Assembly (NCBI GenBank): GCA_021812385.1
Contig: JAKANO010000002.1
Coordinates: forward strand, 186,001 to 250,000
DNA length: 64,000 nucleotides
Direction: 5' to 3'
From: Pseudomonadota bacterium
Lineage (GTDB): Bacteria; Pseudomonadota; Gammaproteobacteria; Burkholderiales; Thiobacteraceae
Position numbers and translations under genes: made by a program. Shown one piece after another: positions 7,962 to 17,790 of this stretch. Each line of letters opens with the position of its first letter. Positions within the stretch are counted from its first letter, which is position 1. The notes beneath the pieces were generated by a model. The model was not told the origin of the DNA. It did not search any database and was given only the letters and a program-made list of their open reading frames with translations.

Positions 7962-8624
7962 ATGAACATAAGCGAACTTGTCCACATCCCCGATGGCCCG
8001 GCCATCATCGAAGGCATGCTGGAAGTACCGGCGAATGCGCAAGGCATCGTCTTGTTTGCCCACGGCAGCGGCAGCAGCCGCTTAAGCCCACGCAACAACT
8101 ACGTGGCCAAGGTGCTGCGCCAAGCCGGTATCGGCACCTTGCTAATGGATCTGCTCACGGTGCAAGAAGATAAAACTTATGAAACGCGTTTCGATATTGC
8201 GCTGCTCACGCGGCGGCTCGGCGTGGCCACAGCGTGGTTAAAACATGATCCACGCGTAAAGGATTTAGCGCTCGGCTACTTCGGCGCCAGCACCGGCGCA
8301 GCGGCGGCATTGCAAGCGGCGGCAAAAATGGGCTCAGCTGTCAGTGCGCTGGTATCGCGCGGTGGGCGCCCGGACATGGCGGGGGCTGAAGCGCTGCGCC
8401 AAGTCAGCGCACCGACTTTATTGCTGGTCGGCGGCTGGGACGATGTGGTGATCGATCTGAATCAGGCTGCCTATGACGTCATGACTTGCAAAAAAGAACT
8501 CAGCATCATCCCCGGCGCCACGCACTTATTCGAAGAGCCGGGCACGCTGGAAGAAGTGGCGCGCCAGGCAACGGCCTGGTTCGATCGGCACTTCAAAACG
8601 CATGGGAAAGGTCTTGGAGGGTAG
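7962..8624 (+). CDS. Alpha/beta hydrolase (dienelactone hydrolase-like)
   Basis: 220-residue soluble alpha/beta hydrolase. The nucleophile elbow is G-A-S-T-G with Ser110 in GYFGASTGAAAAL. The acid follows in LLVGGWDDVV and the histidine in IIPGATHLFEE, giving a complete triad. The oxyanion region FAHGSGSSR matches the family of small hydrolases often fused or adjacent to phosphoribosyltransferase domains. The ATG at 7962 has GGAGG 5 bases upstream; longer readings would translate the inverted repeat at 7872-7949. The physiological substrate cannot be predicted. Confidence 0.85.
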   Translation: MNISELVHIPDGPAIIEGMLEVPANAQGIVLFAHGSGSSRLSPRNNYVAKVLRQAGIGTLLMDLLTVQEDKTYETRFDIALLTRRLGVATAWLKHDPRVKDLALGYFGASTGAAAALQAAAKMGSAVSALVSRGGRPDMAGAEALRQVSAPTLLLVGGWDDVVIDLNQAAYDVMTCKKELSIIPGATHLFEEPGTLEEVARQATAWFDRHFKTHGKGLGG

Positions 8625-8641
8625 CGCAACGCCTGCTCCCC

Positions 8642-9586
8642 CTAATCGGCGACCTTGACGCAATTCCGGCCTGCCTGCTTGGCCGCGTACAGCGCCTTGT
8701 CGGCGCGGATGATGAGGGAATGGCCATTTTCATCGGCCTGTAGCTGCGCAATGCCGCCGCTAAAAGTGGCTTCTATTTTTTTACCCTCATAAATCATTGG
8801 GGATTTTTGCACGACTTGCTGTAGGCGACCCACGACGTAGTTGGCGCCGCGAATGTCGGAGTCCGGCAGGACGACGAGAAACTCCTCTCCGCCGTAGCGT
8901 ACTAAAATATCGGCTTCGCGCAGCACGGATTTGATTACAGTGCTGAGATGCACCAGCATCGCATCACCGGCATCGTGACCAAACTGGTCGTTGATGCGCT
9001 TGAAATGATCGATATCGATCATGGCCATGCTCAGCGAGGTTTTATGGCGCTTGGCGCGCGCAATTTCTCGCGCCAGTGTCATGTCCATGCCGCGCCGATT
9101 TTGTGCTCCGGTTAGCGCATCTTCCTGCAACCACTGACGCGTTTCGTGCATTTCCGCCTGGATGTGTTCCATGGTGAGGCGCGAGGCTACGATATCTTCA
9201 TGCGTATCTTCAACGCGGCTGTGGATGGCGCTGGTCGCGCTGATGACCGAATGGAGCAACTGCTGGATAAGCGCCTTTTCCTCGGTTGATGCGAGATGAT
9301 CGAGCGACTGCTTGATGCCCTGATTGCCTGCTTCGAGATCGAGCGCAAGACAGCCGGTTTTTTCCGACACGTTAACCAATATTTCCCTAATAATTTCCAG
9401 CAAGTTATCGCAGCGTTTAGTGCTCAAGTCCTGCGGCGCTGAAGCACCGGAAATTTCGTAGTAAGCCTTGGCGTAATTTTCCGGCGTGGGCGGCAGCAAA
9501 TTTTCCGTCAGTTGGTGCAATGCCGCCCGCGCAATATCCGCGGGCGTTTGTGGGTTGATGCTGGATTTGGAAGGTGGCTGTGCCAT
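8642..9586 (-). CDS. Diguanylate cyclase with I-site
   Basis: Makes cyclic di-GMP from two GTP. The 314 residues have a helical N-terminal region (about 1-150) without a recognised sensor and a GGDEF domain at about 155-312. The active-site signature is GGEEF (232-236), preceded by R-E-A-D five residues earlier, the inhibitory-site RxxD, so product feedback is expected. No membrane segment or signal peptide is present, so it is cytoplasmic. The N-terminal PPTPENYAKAYYE motif recurs in a family of cyclases of this type. It converges on the hydrolase gene. Confidence 0.93.
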   Translation of the reverse strand: MAQPPSKSSINPQTPADIARAALHQLTENLLPPTPENYAKAYYEISGASAPQDLSTKRCDNLLEIIREILVNVSEKTGCLALDLEAGNQGIKQSLDHLASTEEKALIQQLLHSVISATSAIHSRVEDTHEDIVASRLTMEHIQAEMHETRQWLQEDALTGAQNRRGMDMTLAREIARAKRHKTSLSMAMIDIDHFKRINDQFGHDAGDAMLVHLSTVIKSVLREADILVRYGGEEFLVVLPDSDIRGANYVVGRLQQVVQKSPMIYEGKKIEATFSGGIAQLQADENGHSLIIRADKALYAAKQAGRNCVKVAD

Positions 9587-9646
9587 AGAGGGTGTATGTT
9601 ACTACAAGCAGCCGACATGATCGAATCTGCTGCTTGCATTTACCCC

Positions 9647-12600
9647 TTAGCGCCCGCCATCCCCCACCAAGGCAAACGGCGCCCAGAACAAGGGATGCGC
9701 GTAGCTGTAAATGCTCTTCCCACCTTGCACATAGCCCGGGCCATCGATCAATTGCAACATGGCCTGGCGTAGCGCTTGGGCGCGCGTGAGCTGCGCATCG
9801 GCCGCTTGCCGGCGGAACAGCTCAGTGGTCAAGGCACGCGCCGAAGTGGTCTCGACCGGCCAGTTGGTCACCAGCAAGGCGCGGCTTCCAGCGTAGAAAA
9901 ACGCACGACCGAGGCCGGATACCGCATCACCACCCTGCCCATCGCCTGCAGCAGTATTGCACGCCGACAACACCACCCAGTCCGCATTGAGCTTGAGTTG
10001 CAACACTTTTTCCATGGTCAGCAGGCCATCGCCTTTGACGCCTGCCAGTTGTGGCGCGGTCAGCGCCAATGCCGGCTGATTCAAGCCATTGAGTTCGCCC
10101 GGCACCAAGCCGTGGGTGGCGAACATCACAATGCGACGGTTACTGAGATCCATATGCCGCACTTGATCTTCATTGGCGCGCAGTTGCAAATACACGTCTT
10201 GCTTGGCATCGGCGCCAAGTGCGGCGGCGATCTCCCGTATCTCATCGCCGGTATCCGGCAGGCGCGGCACTTGCGCCAATAGGCTGGTATTGGCTACCGC
10301 GGCCGCTAGCCCAGTCTCGACATCAGCCGCAGTGTTGACCCGCGCTACTTTGAGGTTGCGTAGCGGCAAGTGTAAACCGCGCGTCACTGGTGCGGCCGCC
10401 GCCAATTGCATCTGCGGTTCCGGTTGTTGCGCTTCCTTGACCTGCTCCGCGTTAAACAAGGGGTCGCCAAAACCGACAAATGCCCGGCGGTTGGGATCAG
10501 CCGGCGGCAAGGAACGCAAGCTGAGGAAAGCGTTGGCGGAAGGGTATTGCGTCACTGCCGCGATACGCACCAGCCAAGGCAAGTTGCGATAGCCGTCGAA
10601 CAGCAATTTTTTGTCGGATTTGAGCGATGCCGCCTCAGTCGGCAGCAATGAAAATGGTATTTGACCCAGGGCACGATGCGGCACAATCAACAAGCTGTTC
10701 TTGCCACGCCATGCAGACTCGACCGGCTTGAGCAAAGCCTGGTACAACTTATAGCCTTCCGCTACATCGAATTCCGGCATGTCGCCTAATGTAGCGCTGC
10801 CCGGATCCAAGGATTTGCGCAGCTTGTTCACAATGCGCTCGATGTCCGTAGCGGAAAGCTTGGTGCTGGCGAATGCCGGCGCGCCCTGCTTGGTGATCGC
10901 CCAGACATAGGTGCGCTGCTCGCCGACATAAATGGAAATCATCGCTTCATCATCGGCCAAGCTGGCGCGCACAGCATCCAGGACGACCGGCTTGGGATTG
11001 ACCAAGTTTGCATAATTAGGGAAGCGTTGCTCGATCTGCGCATACAGCGCCTTGCGCTGCTGCTGCAAGGCACCGATTTCACCGCGCATGGTTCCGATAA
11101 TGCTTTCGGCACGATCACCCAAGGGTGTGGCTAGCAATTTCACCAACATTTTTTGCTGCTCGCTGACTTTTTGTGCGGCTTCCTGTTCCTGCTTGACCAA
11201 TTGCGCCAAGGCCGGGTCGGTCGCGGCTGAACGCGCCAAGCCGCTGGTCAAGGCGCGTTGCAGGCCTTGCGAGCGCGCCATGTCAGCGATGCGGAACGAT
11301 TCAGCCTGTGGGTCGATGCCCACGGTTTGCAGCACCGGGTTGCCGCGCAAATCCACTAACAAATCCAAATACGCCTCCAGCAATTCCACATAGTGCTGGG
11401 TGCGCAACGGCGAGCGACTGGCGCCATCGGTGGTCGCGCTGGCAGCAACCATGTTGGGCAAGCTTTCCGCGAATAGTTTCAAGGCCTCCTCGCGGCGGTT
11501 TGCCTGCGCCAAAGCCAACGCCAAAAACCCGCGCATTTCCGCGCTTTCATAATGCTCCTTGCCCAGCCGTTTGGTTAAATCCGCTGCCAGGGATTCGGTC
11601 ATGCGCACGGCCTCGGTTCCGCGGCCAGTGCGCACCAAGGACAAGGCCCAGTCGATATCGCCGCGCCCCAAGCTAGCCTGCAGCTGGGGTGATGACGCCA
11701 AGCCATCGCGCATGGTTTCGAATTCCACCAACGCCTCGCGGTAACGCCCTGCGGCCGATAAGGCGGCAGCATGCGTGCGCCGGGCGCGAACGATATTCAC
11801 CGACTCCGGCCGCAGCTCCAACTTTTTGAAAATATCCAGCGCGATATCCGCCGTCTCCACGGCCTCTGCATATCGTCCTTGCTGAAATAAAATGTCGGAA
11901 AACGACAAGAAATTTGCACCGGTCCCAATGAAATAACGGCCATTGGATTTAAGCGAGGCGAAGATCATTTGACGAATAATCGCCTCTGCCTCCGCCAAGC
12001 GCTGTTGCTTGACCAAGTTCTCAGCCAACTCGCGCCCCGCTCGTGCATACAAGCGTTTCATGATGATCGGCGCGATATTTGCAATACTGCGCTTCAGTCT
12101 TTCCTCATTGTCGGCAATATCTTGTTTACGGTCCGACATCGCTTGACGCCGATACGCTTCGGCTTCGGCATACTTGCCCTCATACTCCAATAAATCGGCC
12201 TTGGCTTCCGCGACCGCCACCGGCCAGTTATGCAAAAAATAAGCGTAAAGGGGAAGGTGCGTGCCTTTATCCAGCAATGCCTCCGCATTTGCCAAAGCTT
12301 GTTCCGCTTTGCCCCGTTGGCCGAGGCGCGCATAGTTGGCCGCCAGTTGGCGATAAATATTGATTTTCAAACCCAGCGAATAGCGCGTTTGTTTCCCGAC
12401 CGCTAGTTCCTGCATACGCACCGCTTCCAACAAACTGCCGTTGCGCGTTTCAGAACCGCCAAGCTCAGCCAAAATGCGATCTTCTTCCACCTCGGCAGTA
12501 TTGAGTCCCTTGGAATAGAGTGCCGCCTTGCGCAAATCTTCCAATTCCAATTGATCCAGCCCCAACTCGCCGGCGGCACGGCCACGATTCCAGTAGAAGC

Positions 12601-12889
12601 GAGCCAGCGCCAGATTGTCGTCAGTTTGCGGCGGCGGTTGCTTCACTATCTCATTGGCTCGGGGAACCACCGGCTTGTCCTGGGCCTGCTTGAGCAGGGT
12701 GCGAATGTCGGAAATATCCCGCGGCGGCGCGTTATCGATGGCACGGAAGATGATGGGTTTTTTCTTGGCATTTTCGATCGCGGCCGCGTCATCCTGCTCG
12801 GAAACAGTCTGGCAGGCCGCGCTCAGCAAGCCGGCCAGCAGCAGCAACAGCATCAGGTGAAATTGGCGCGAGGATAAGCAGGCAAACAT
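9647..12889 (-). CDS. TPR-CHAT lipoprotein (caspase-like peptidase domain)
   Basis: 1080-residue protein with a hydrophobic N-terminus ending LLAGLLSAACQT, probably a lipoprotein signal with Cys26, although Ser at -3 is not ideal. Tetratricopeptide-like helical repeats occupy roughly 90-560, a coiled coil about 570-640, and a CHAT domain the last 370 residues. The caspase-type dyad is visible as His926 (VMFATHGLV) and Cys977 (VLSACNTAAGD). The sequence after it (GLGRAFFYAGSRALLVTNWPV) is typical of CHAT proteins. An exported CHAT peptidase in the envelope is unlike the cytoplasmic ones in defence systems. No partner gene is adjacent. Confidence 0.88.
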   Translation of the reverse strand: MFACLSSRQFHLMLLLLLAGLLSAACQTVSEQDDAAAIENAKKKPIIFRAIDNAPPRDISDIRTLLKQAQDKPVVPRANEIVKQPPPQTDDNLALARFYWNRGRAAGELGLDQLELEDLRKAALYSKGLNTAEVEEDRILAELGGSETRNGSLLEAVRMQELAVGKQTRYSLGLKINIYRQLAANYARLGQRGKAEQALANAEALLDKGTHLPLYAYFLHNWPVAVAEAKADLLEYEGKYAEAEAYRRQAMSDRKQDIADNEERLKRSIANIAPIIMKRLYARAGRELAENLVKQQRLAEAEAIIRQMIFASLKSNGRYFIGTGANFLSFSDILFQQGRYAEAVETADIALDIFKKLELRPESVNIVRARRTHAAALSAAGRYREALVEFETMRDGLASSPQLQASLGRGDIDWALSLVRTGRGTEAVRMTESLAADLTKRLGKEHYESAEMRGFLALALAQANRREEALKLFAESLPNMVAASATTDGASRSPLRTQHYVELLEAYLDLLVDLRGNPVLQTVGIDPQAESFRIADMARSQGLQRALTSGLARSAATDPALAQLVKQEQEAAQKVSEQQKMLVKLLATPLGDRAESIIGTMRGEIGALQQQRKALYAQIEQRFPNYANLVNPKPVVLDAVRASLADDEAMISIYVGEQRTYVWAITKQGAPAFASTKLSATDIERIVNKLRKSLDPGSATLGDMPEFDVAEGYKLYQALLKPVESAWRGKNSLLIVPHRALGQIPFSLLPTEAASLKSDKKLLFDGYRNLPWLVRIAAVTQYPSANAFLSLRSLPPADPNRRAFVGFGDPLFNAEQVKEAQQPEPQMQLAAAAPVTRGLHLPLRNLKVARVNTAADVETGLAAAVANTSLLAQVPRLPDTGDEIREIAAALGADAKQDVYLQLRANEDQVRHMDLSNRRIVMFATHGLVPGELNGLNQPALALTAPQLAGVKGDGLLTMEKVLQLKLNADWVVLSACNTAAGDGQGGDAVSGLGRAFFYAGSRALLVTNWPVETTSARALTTELFRRQAADAQLTRAQALRQAMLQLIDGPGYVQGGKSIYSYAHPLFWAPFALVGDGGR

Positions 12890-13026
12890 GAATTTCTCCC
12901 CAAAATAATAATATTTGAGCCTGTTAAACAGTTCCCAACATTTAACGGCTCAATTCTGTGTATTTGTAGGACTTATAAATCCGCTGTTGCATGATTTTAA
13001 AGCAAATTACATGCCATCGCAGCCAG

Positions 13027-14001
13027 CTAGTCTGGCAAAAACTGCTGCACGGATTCCATCACGCGCCGGCTCAAGTGCGGGTCTAAACAATCAAGCACTT
13101 GCGCATCGCTGATCGCCCGCAACCAGGTTATTTGCCGCTTCGCCAGTTGCCGCGTCGCGTAAATGCCGCGATCGCGCAGCGCATCGCGGCTGATTTCGCC
13201 GTCGAGATAAAGCCAAGTCTGGCGATAGCCCACGCAGCGCATGGACGGCATTTGCGGCGCAAGATCGAAGCGACTGCGAAGGTTTTCCAATTCCTCCACC
13301 AAACCTTGGCGCAGCATGGCGTCAAAACGCGCGGCGATGCGCGCGTGCAGCACGGCGCGATCGCTTGGCATCAAGGCCAGCGGCAGCACACGATAAGGCA
13401 AGGTGCTGGCCGCGGCGCGATTCAAGTAGGCGGACATGGGCTGCCCGGTCTGCGTGTAGACCTCCAAGGCGCGCGAGATGCGTTGCGCATCAGCGGGATT
13501 GAGGCGCGCCGCGGTCACAGGGTCGACTTGCGCCAGTTCGCTGTGCAAGGCCGGCCAGCCCAAGGCCTGGGCGCGCGCGTCAATTTCAGCCCGCACTTCC
13601 AGATCGGCCGCGGGCATGTCATTCAAACCTTCGCGCAGCGCCTTGAAATACAGCATGGTGCCGCCGACTAGGAACGGAATCTTGCCGCGCGCGGTGATGT
13701 CCTGCATCAGCGCTAAGGCATCGCGACAAAATTGTGCGGCGGAATAACTTTCGGTCGGGTCAATGAGGTCGATCAAATGATGCGGCGCGACGGCCAAAGT
13801 GGCGGCATCCGGCTTGGCAGTGCCGATGTTCATGTGGCGATACACCAGCGCGGAATCCACACTGATGATTTCCAGCGGCAGATGTTGTACTAACTCCACC
13901 GCCACGCCGGTCTTGCCGCTAGCGGTGGGGCCCATGAGAAAAATGGCCGGGGGCCATTTTTCGGTGAGCGGTAAGCGGGGAGCAGGAAGCGGGGGGGGCA
14001 T
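13027..14001 (-). CDS. miaA: tRNA dimethylallyltransferase
   Basis: Adds a dimethylallyl group to N6 of A37 in tRNAs reading UNN codons. The 324-residue protein has the P-loop GPTASGKT (24-31), [18 protein letters not shown] and the [14 protein letters not shown] region. The order mutL-miaA is conserved from gamma- to betaproteobacteria. The first 15 residues ([15 protein letters not shown]) are translated from a local repeat that occurs twice more between miaA and mutL. No good ribosome-binding site precedes the ATG at 14001, so the true start is uncertain; the conserved region begins at [12 protein letters not shown]. Confidence 0.95.
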   Translation of the reverse strand: MPPPLPAPRLPLTEKWPPAIFLMGPTASGKTGVAVELVQHLPLEIISVDSALVYRHMNIGTAKPDAATLAVAPHHLIDLIDPTESYSAAQFCRDALALMQDITARGKIPFLVGGTMLYFKALREGLNDMPAADLEVRAEIDARAQALGWPALHSELAQVDPVTAARLNPADAQRISRALEVYTQTGQPMSAYLNRAAASTLPYRVLPLALMPSDRAVLHARIAARFDAMLRQGLVEELENLRSRFDLAPQMPSMRCVGYRQTWLYLDGEISRDALRDRGIYATRQLAKRQITWLRAISDAQVLDCLDPHLSRRVMESVQQFLPD

Positions 14002-14031
14002 GTGTATTGGGCAATGTTGTTTGATTTCTGA

Positions 14032-14107
14032 GTGAGCAGTAAGCGGGGAGCAGGAAGCTGTAAGTCAGGCACACTTCACAGCTTACCGCTCCCAGCTCCC
14101 CGCTTAC
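14032..14107. repeat. Inverted repeat between mutL and miaA, third copy in miaA
   Basis: Copy B (14032-14058, GTGAGCAGTAAGCGGGGAGC and on) and inverted copy C (14081-14107) form a hairpin with 13-base perfect outer arms at 14039-14051 and 14095-14107. Copy A at 13964-13990 has the same orientation as B and lies in the first codons of miaA. Copy C ends exactly at the mutL stop codon. There is no U-tract, so it is not a standard terminator; it may stabilise mRNA ends or be a small mobile repeat. Confidence 0.75.
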
Positions 14108-15921
14108 TATTTTCCACGCATGAACAGCTTATCCAAATCCGCCATGCTCATCTGAAACCAAGTTGGGCGACCGTGATTGCATTGGTCGGCGCGCTCGGTG
14201 GCTTCCATCTCGCGCAACAGCGCATTCATCTCGGGCAAGCTTAAGCGGCGGTTGGCGCGCACCGATCCGTGGCAAGCCATGTCGCCCAGCAATTCGTTGC
14301 GGCGTTCGGTGAGCACGCGGCTGGCGCCGAATTCGCGCAAGTCTTGCAGCACGGTGCGCGCCAGTTCGTTCGGGTCGGCGTCTTGCAACAACGCGGGGAT
14401 CGAACGTACGGCGATGCTATTGGGTGAAAGCACCGCCATTTCAAAGCCGAGTTGCGCCAGGGTCGCGCCCTGCTCCGCGACCGTCGCCACGTCCAATGGC
14501 CCGACGTTGAGCGCCGCGGGCGTCAACAAAGGTTGCGTCGGCACCGTGCTCAAATCCAACGCGCGCTTGAGCTTCTCATACACCACGCGCTCATGCGCGG
14601 CATGCATGTCCACCAGCACCAAGCCCGCTGCGTTTTGCGCCAAAATGTAAATACCGTGCAACTGACCCAAGGCATAGCCTAGCGGTGGGATTTCGCTCTG
14701 TTCCCACATGGGCTCCGGCATCGGTGCTGGCGGAGCCAAAGTCTCGCTCGCGCCGGCAAATAGCGTTGCATAAAAAGGGCTGGCCTCCGCTTCATGGACC
14801 GCCAAGGGCATATAGGTTTGCACCGGCCGCGCTTCCGGCGTAAAGCGCGATGCGGCATAGCCGGCGCTGCTCGCTTGGGTCGTGCCCTGCGGGAAGAAGG
14901 CCGAAGCCGGCGCTCGATTCCCGGCTTCTTCACCGCCGGAACGCGCCAAGGCTTGATGCACGCCGTGGTACAAGAATTGGTGCACGGCGCGGCTGTCGCG
15001 GAAACGCACTTCGATTTTGGTCGGGTGCACGTTCACGTCCACACCGAGCGGGTCGAGATTTAAAAACAACACGTAGGCCGGATGGCGCGCCTGATGCAAC
15101 ACGTCTTTGTACGCTTCGCGCAGCGCATGCGCGATCAATTTGTCGCGCACAAAGCGGCCATTGACGAAGCAATATTGCGCATCGCGGCTGGCGCGCGAAT
15201 AAGCCGGCACGCCGGCAAAACCGCTGAGGCGCAAACCCGCGGCCTCAACGTCGATGGGCAGCGCGGCCTGTGAAAAATCTTCGCCCAAAATGGCGTGCAC
15301 GCGCGTCGCCAGATCGCTGGGGCGCAAATGCCAAGCCACCCGTCCATTGTGTTGCAAGGTGAAGCCAATGGCCGGATGCGCCAAGGCGATACGCTTGAAC
15401 ATTTCCTCGCAGTGCGCGTATTCGGTGGCTTCTGTCTTGAGGAATTTGCGCCGTGCCGGGGTGTTGAAATACAAATCGCGCGCAACGATGGTGGTGCCGA
15501 CTGGATGCGCCGCAGGTTGCGGTGCCGTCAAAGCGCCGCCCTCGCCTTCCACTAGCCAGGCATGGTCTTCCGCACCGGTGCGGCTGTTGAGCGTGATTCG
15601 CGTGACCGAGGCAATGCTGGCCAAGGCCTCGCCGCGAAAACCCAGGCTGCCGACGCGTTCCAAATCCTCCAAGCTGGCGATCTTGCTGGTGGCGTGGCGC
15701 GCCAATGCCAGCGGCAATTCTGTCGCCGGAATCCCGCTGCCGTTGTCGGTAATTTGGATCAGCTTCATGCCGCCTTGCGCCAAGCGCACTTCGATCTCCG
15801 TGGCGCCGGCATCGACGCTGTTTTCGAGCAGCTCTTTGAGGGCGGAGGCAGGACGATCGACCACTTCGCCGGCGGCGATTTGGTTGATGAGTAGATCGGG
15901 AAGGAGATGGATGCCGGACAT
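14107..15921 (-). CDS. mutL: DNA mismatch repair protein MutL
   Basis: Couples MutS mismatch recognition to strand removal. The 604-residue protein has the GHKL ATPase N-terminus with ELLENSVDAGAT, DNGSGIP and GSLGFRGEAL in order within the first 110 residues. The C-terminal domain contains DMHAAHERVVYE, which fits the metal-binding DQHA(X)2E(X)4E endonuclease motif with Gln replaced by Met. It also has the C-terminal CNHGRPT. It is therefore likely an endonuclease-type MutL, as in bacteria without MutH. It lies between amiC and miaA in the conserved tsaE-amiC-mutL-miaA order. Confidence 0.97.
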   Translation of the reverse strand: MSGIHLLPDLLINQIAAGEVVDRPASALKELLENSVDAGATEIEVRLAQGGMKLIQITDNGSGIPATELPLALARHATSKIASLEDLERVGSLGFRGEALASIASVTRITLNSRTGAEDHAWLVEGEGGALTAPQPAAHPVGTTIVARDLYFNTPARRKFLKTEATEYAHCEEMFKRIALAHPAIGFTLQHNGRVAWHLRPSDLATRVHAILGEDFSQAALPIDVEAAGLRLSGFAGVPAYSRASRDAQYCFVNGRFVRDKLIAHALREAYKDVLHQARHPAYVLFLNLDPLGVDVNVHPTKIEVRFRDSRAVHQFLYHGVHQALARSGGEEAGNRAPASAFFPQGTTQASSAGYAASRFTPEARPVQTYMPLAVHEAEASPFYATLFAGASETLAPPAPMPEPMWEQSEIPPLGYALGQLHGIYILAQNAAGLVLVDMHAAHERVVYEKLKRALDLSTVPTQPLLTPAALNVGPLDVATVAEQGATLAQLGFEMAVLSPNSIAVRSIPALLQDADPNELARTVLQDLREFGASRVLTERRNELLGDMACHGSVRANRRLSLPEMNALLREMEATERADQCNHGRPTWFQMSMADLDKLFMRGK

Positions 15922-15986
15922 AGACCCGCATTATAACGCGGCCAGCCCTGCTTCTATCGCGCCTAAGCTACGTACCAAAGATAGGT

Positions 15987-17333
15987 TTAATTCCGCGCCA
16001 GTTTGGATCTGGCCAAGGGCGGATTATTCGCGAAGTAGCGCTTGATGCCGGCCACGATGGCCTCGGCAATTTTGTCCTGGTAGGCATCATCGCCCAAGCG
16101 CGCTTCTTCTTCCGGATTGGTGATGAAGGCGGTTTCGACCAGGATCGAGGGAATGTCCGGCGCTTTTAGTACGGCGAAGCCGGCTTGTTCCACTGCTCCC
16201 TTGTGCAAGGTGTTGATGCCGCCCAACTCGGACAGCACGGCTTTGGCTAGCTTCATGCTGTCGTTGATGGTGGCGGTCTGCGATAAATCCAGCAGCGTCT
16301 GCTTCAAGTATTTATCTTTGACATCGATGTTCACGCCGCCAATCAGATCGGCATCGTTTTCACGCTTCGCCAGCCAACGCGCGGCGGCGCTAGTGGCGCC
16401 ATTTTCCGAAAGCGCAAACACCGAGGAGCCGCGTGCATCCGGCTTATTGAATGCATCGGCATGGATCGAAACAAACAAATCGGCGGAGACTTTGCGCGCC
16501 TTGACCACGCGCGCGCCCAGCGGCACGAAATAATCGCCGTCGCGCGTGAGCACGGCGCGCATATTTTCTTCCTGGTCGATCTTGGCCTTGACGCGCTTGG
16601 CAATTGAGAACGTCACTTCTTTTTCCAGGGTACCGTTGCTGCCTCTGGCGCCGGGATCTTCGCCGCCATGACCGGCATCGATCGCGACGGTGACTAAACG
16701 CACCAAATCGAGTGCGTCCTTCTTGCTTTTAACTTTGCGTGGATTGACAGCCTTTTCTTCTTGCGCCTGGGTCGGTTGCACCGTTTCAGGCGTCGGCTTC
16801 TCAACTTTTGCCGTTTGTTGCGCCGGACTCAAACCTGCCGCAGCATCGCTCGGATTGTCGGTTTGCATTAAGGCCAACAAGGGGTCGACCGGATGCGTCG
16901 GATAAATATCCAACACCAAGCGGTAGCCATAATCCCCGTATGGCTTGACGGTGAACACCGACGGCTTCACCTCTGTTTTCAAATCGAACACCAAGCGCAC
17001 TACGCCGGGTTTGAAGCGGCCCACGCGCGCCGCTTTGATATAGGGATCGTCGGCGCCGACCTTGCCCGACAATTGCTTTAAGGCGGCATCGAGCTCGACG
17101 TTTTCCAGGTCGATCACCATGCGATCCGGATTGTCTACCAAGAAGTGCTTAAAGCTGATTGGCTGCTTGGATTCCAGGGTGATGCGCGTGTATTCGGCGG
17201 CAGGCCAAACACGGGTGGAGCTGATTTTAATCGTGGGCTGGGCGAAGGCAGGTACGGAAAACGCGAAGCATAAAAAACCAATGCGGACAATCGACGCTAG
17301 GAACTCGCTGCTGAATTTAAACGCGCCAAACAC
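15987..17333 (-). CDS. amiC: N-acetylmuramoyl-L-alanine amidase (AmiC/AmiB type)
   Basis: Periplasmic zinc amidase that splits septal peptidoglycan during cell separation. The 448 residues have a signal peptide (cut near VPAFAQ), an AMIN domain (about 32-135) for localisation, a low-complexity linker with KVEKPTPETVQPTQAQEEK, and an Amidase_3 domain (about 215-440). Zinc-site sequences are AIDAGHGGEDPGA, GTLEKEVTF, SIHADAF and the catalytic Glu in ILVETAFITN. The GTG start at 17333 lies inside tsaE, overlapping it by 37 bases. This overlap is common for the pair and suggests translational coupling. Confidence 0.93.
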   Translation of the reverse strand: MFGAFKFSSEFLASIVRIGFLCFAFSVPAFAQPTIKISSTRVWPAAEYTRITLESKQPISFKHFLVDNPDRMVIDLENVELDAALKQLSGKVGADDPYIKAARVGRFKPGVVRLVFDLKTEVKPSVFTVKPYGDYGYRLVLDIYPTHPVDPLLALMQTDNPSDAAAGLSPAQQTAKVEKPTPETVQPTQAQEEKAVNPRKVKSKKDALDLVRLVTVAIDAGHGGEDPGARGSNGTLEKEVTFSIAKRVKAKIDQEENMRAVLTRDGDYFVPLGARVVKARKVSADLFVSIHADAFNKPDARGSSVFALSENGATSAAARWLAKRENDADLIGGVNIDVKDKYLKQTLLDLSQTATINDSMKLAKAVLSELGGINTLHKGAVEQAGFAVLKAPDIPSILVETAFITNPEEEARLGDDAYQDKIAEAIVAGIKRYFANNPPLARSKLARN

Positions 17334-17761
17334 TGCTTGCCTGCCTCCGTTTCTGCATGGACATGGAGACTGCGTCCACTTTGTTGCGCTTCTAAGCTAA
17401 TTCGCAGGTCCGGCGCGGGGAGAAATTCGCCGGCTTTTTCCGGCCATTCCACGATGCACACGCTGTCCGCATTAAAGTATTCGCGGAAGCCCGTATCCAC
17501 CCATTCTTGCGGATCGGCGAACCGATAAAAATCAAAGTGATACAAGTATAAGCTCGAAACTGTATAAAGTTCAAGTAGTGTATAGGTCGGACTCTTGACT
17601 TTTCCGGTATATCCCAGACCACGCAACACCCCGCGCGTGAGGGTGGTTTTGCCCGCCCCCAAATCGCCAACCAAATAAATCGTCAATCCAGGCACCAAAG
17701 CGCGCGCGAGTTCCGCGCCAAACGCGAGCGTTGCAGCTTCATCCGGCAAGAAGCGTGTCAT
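17297..17761 (-). CDS. tsaE: tRNA t6A biosynthesis ATPase TsaE
   Basis: ATPase that works with TsaB-TsaD to form N6-threonylcarbamoyladenosine at position 37 of ANN-decoding tRNAs. The 154 residues contain the P-loop GDLGAGKTT (32-40), the following TRGVLRGLG, KSPTYTLLELY and the conserved C-terminal VEWPEKA. Length is normal. It is the first gene of tsaE-amiC-mutL-miaA and is divergent from queG, as in E. coli, with a gap of about 30 bases that must hold both start regions. Confidence 0.95.
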   Translation of the reverse strand: MTRFLPDEAATLAFGAELARALVPGLTIYLVGDLGAGKTTLTRGVLRGLGYTGKVKSPTYTLLELYTVSSLYLYHFDFYRFADPQEWVDTGFREYFNADSVCIVEWPEKAGEFLPAPDLRISLEAQQSGRSLHVHAETEAGKQCLARLNSAASS

Positions 17762-17790
17762 TTACGATTGCGCCCGTTATGATGCGCGGC

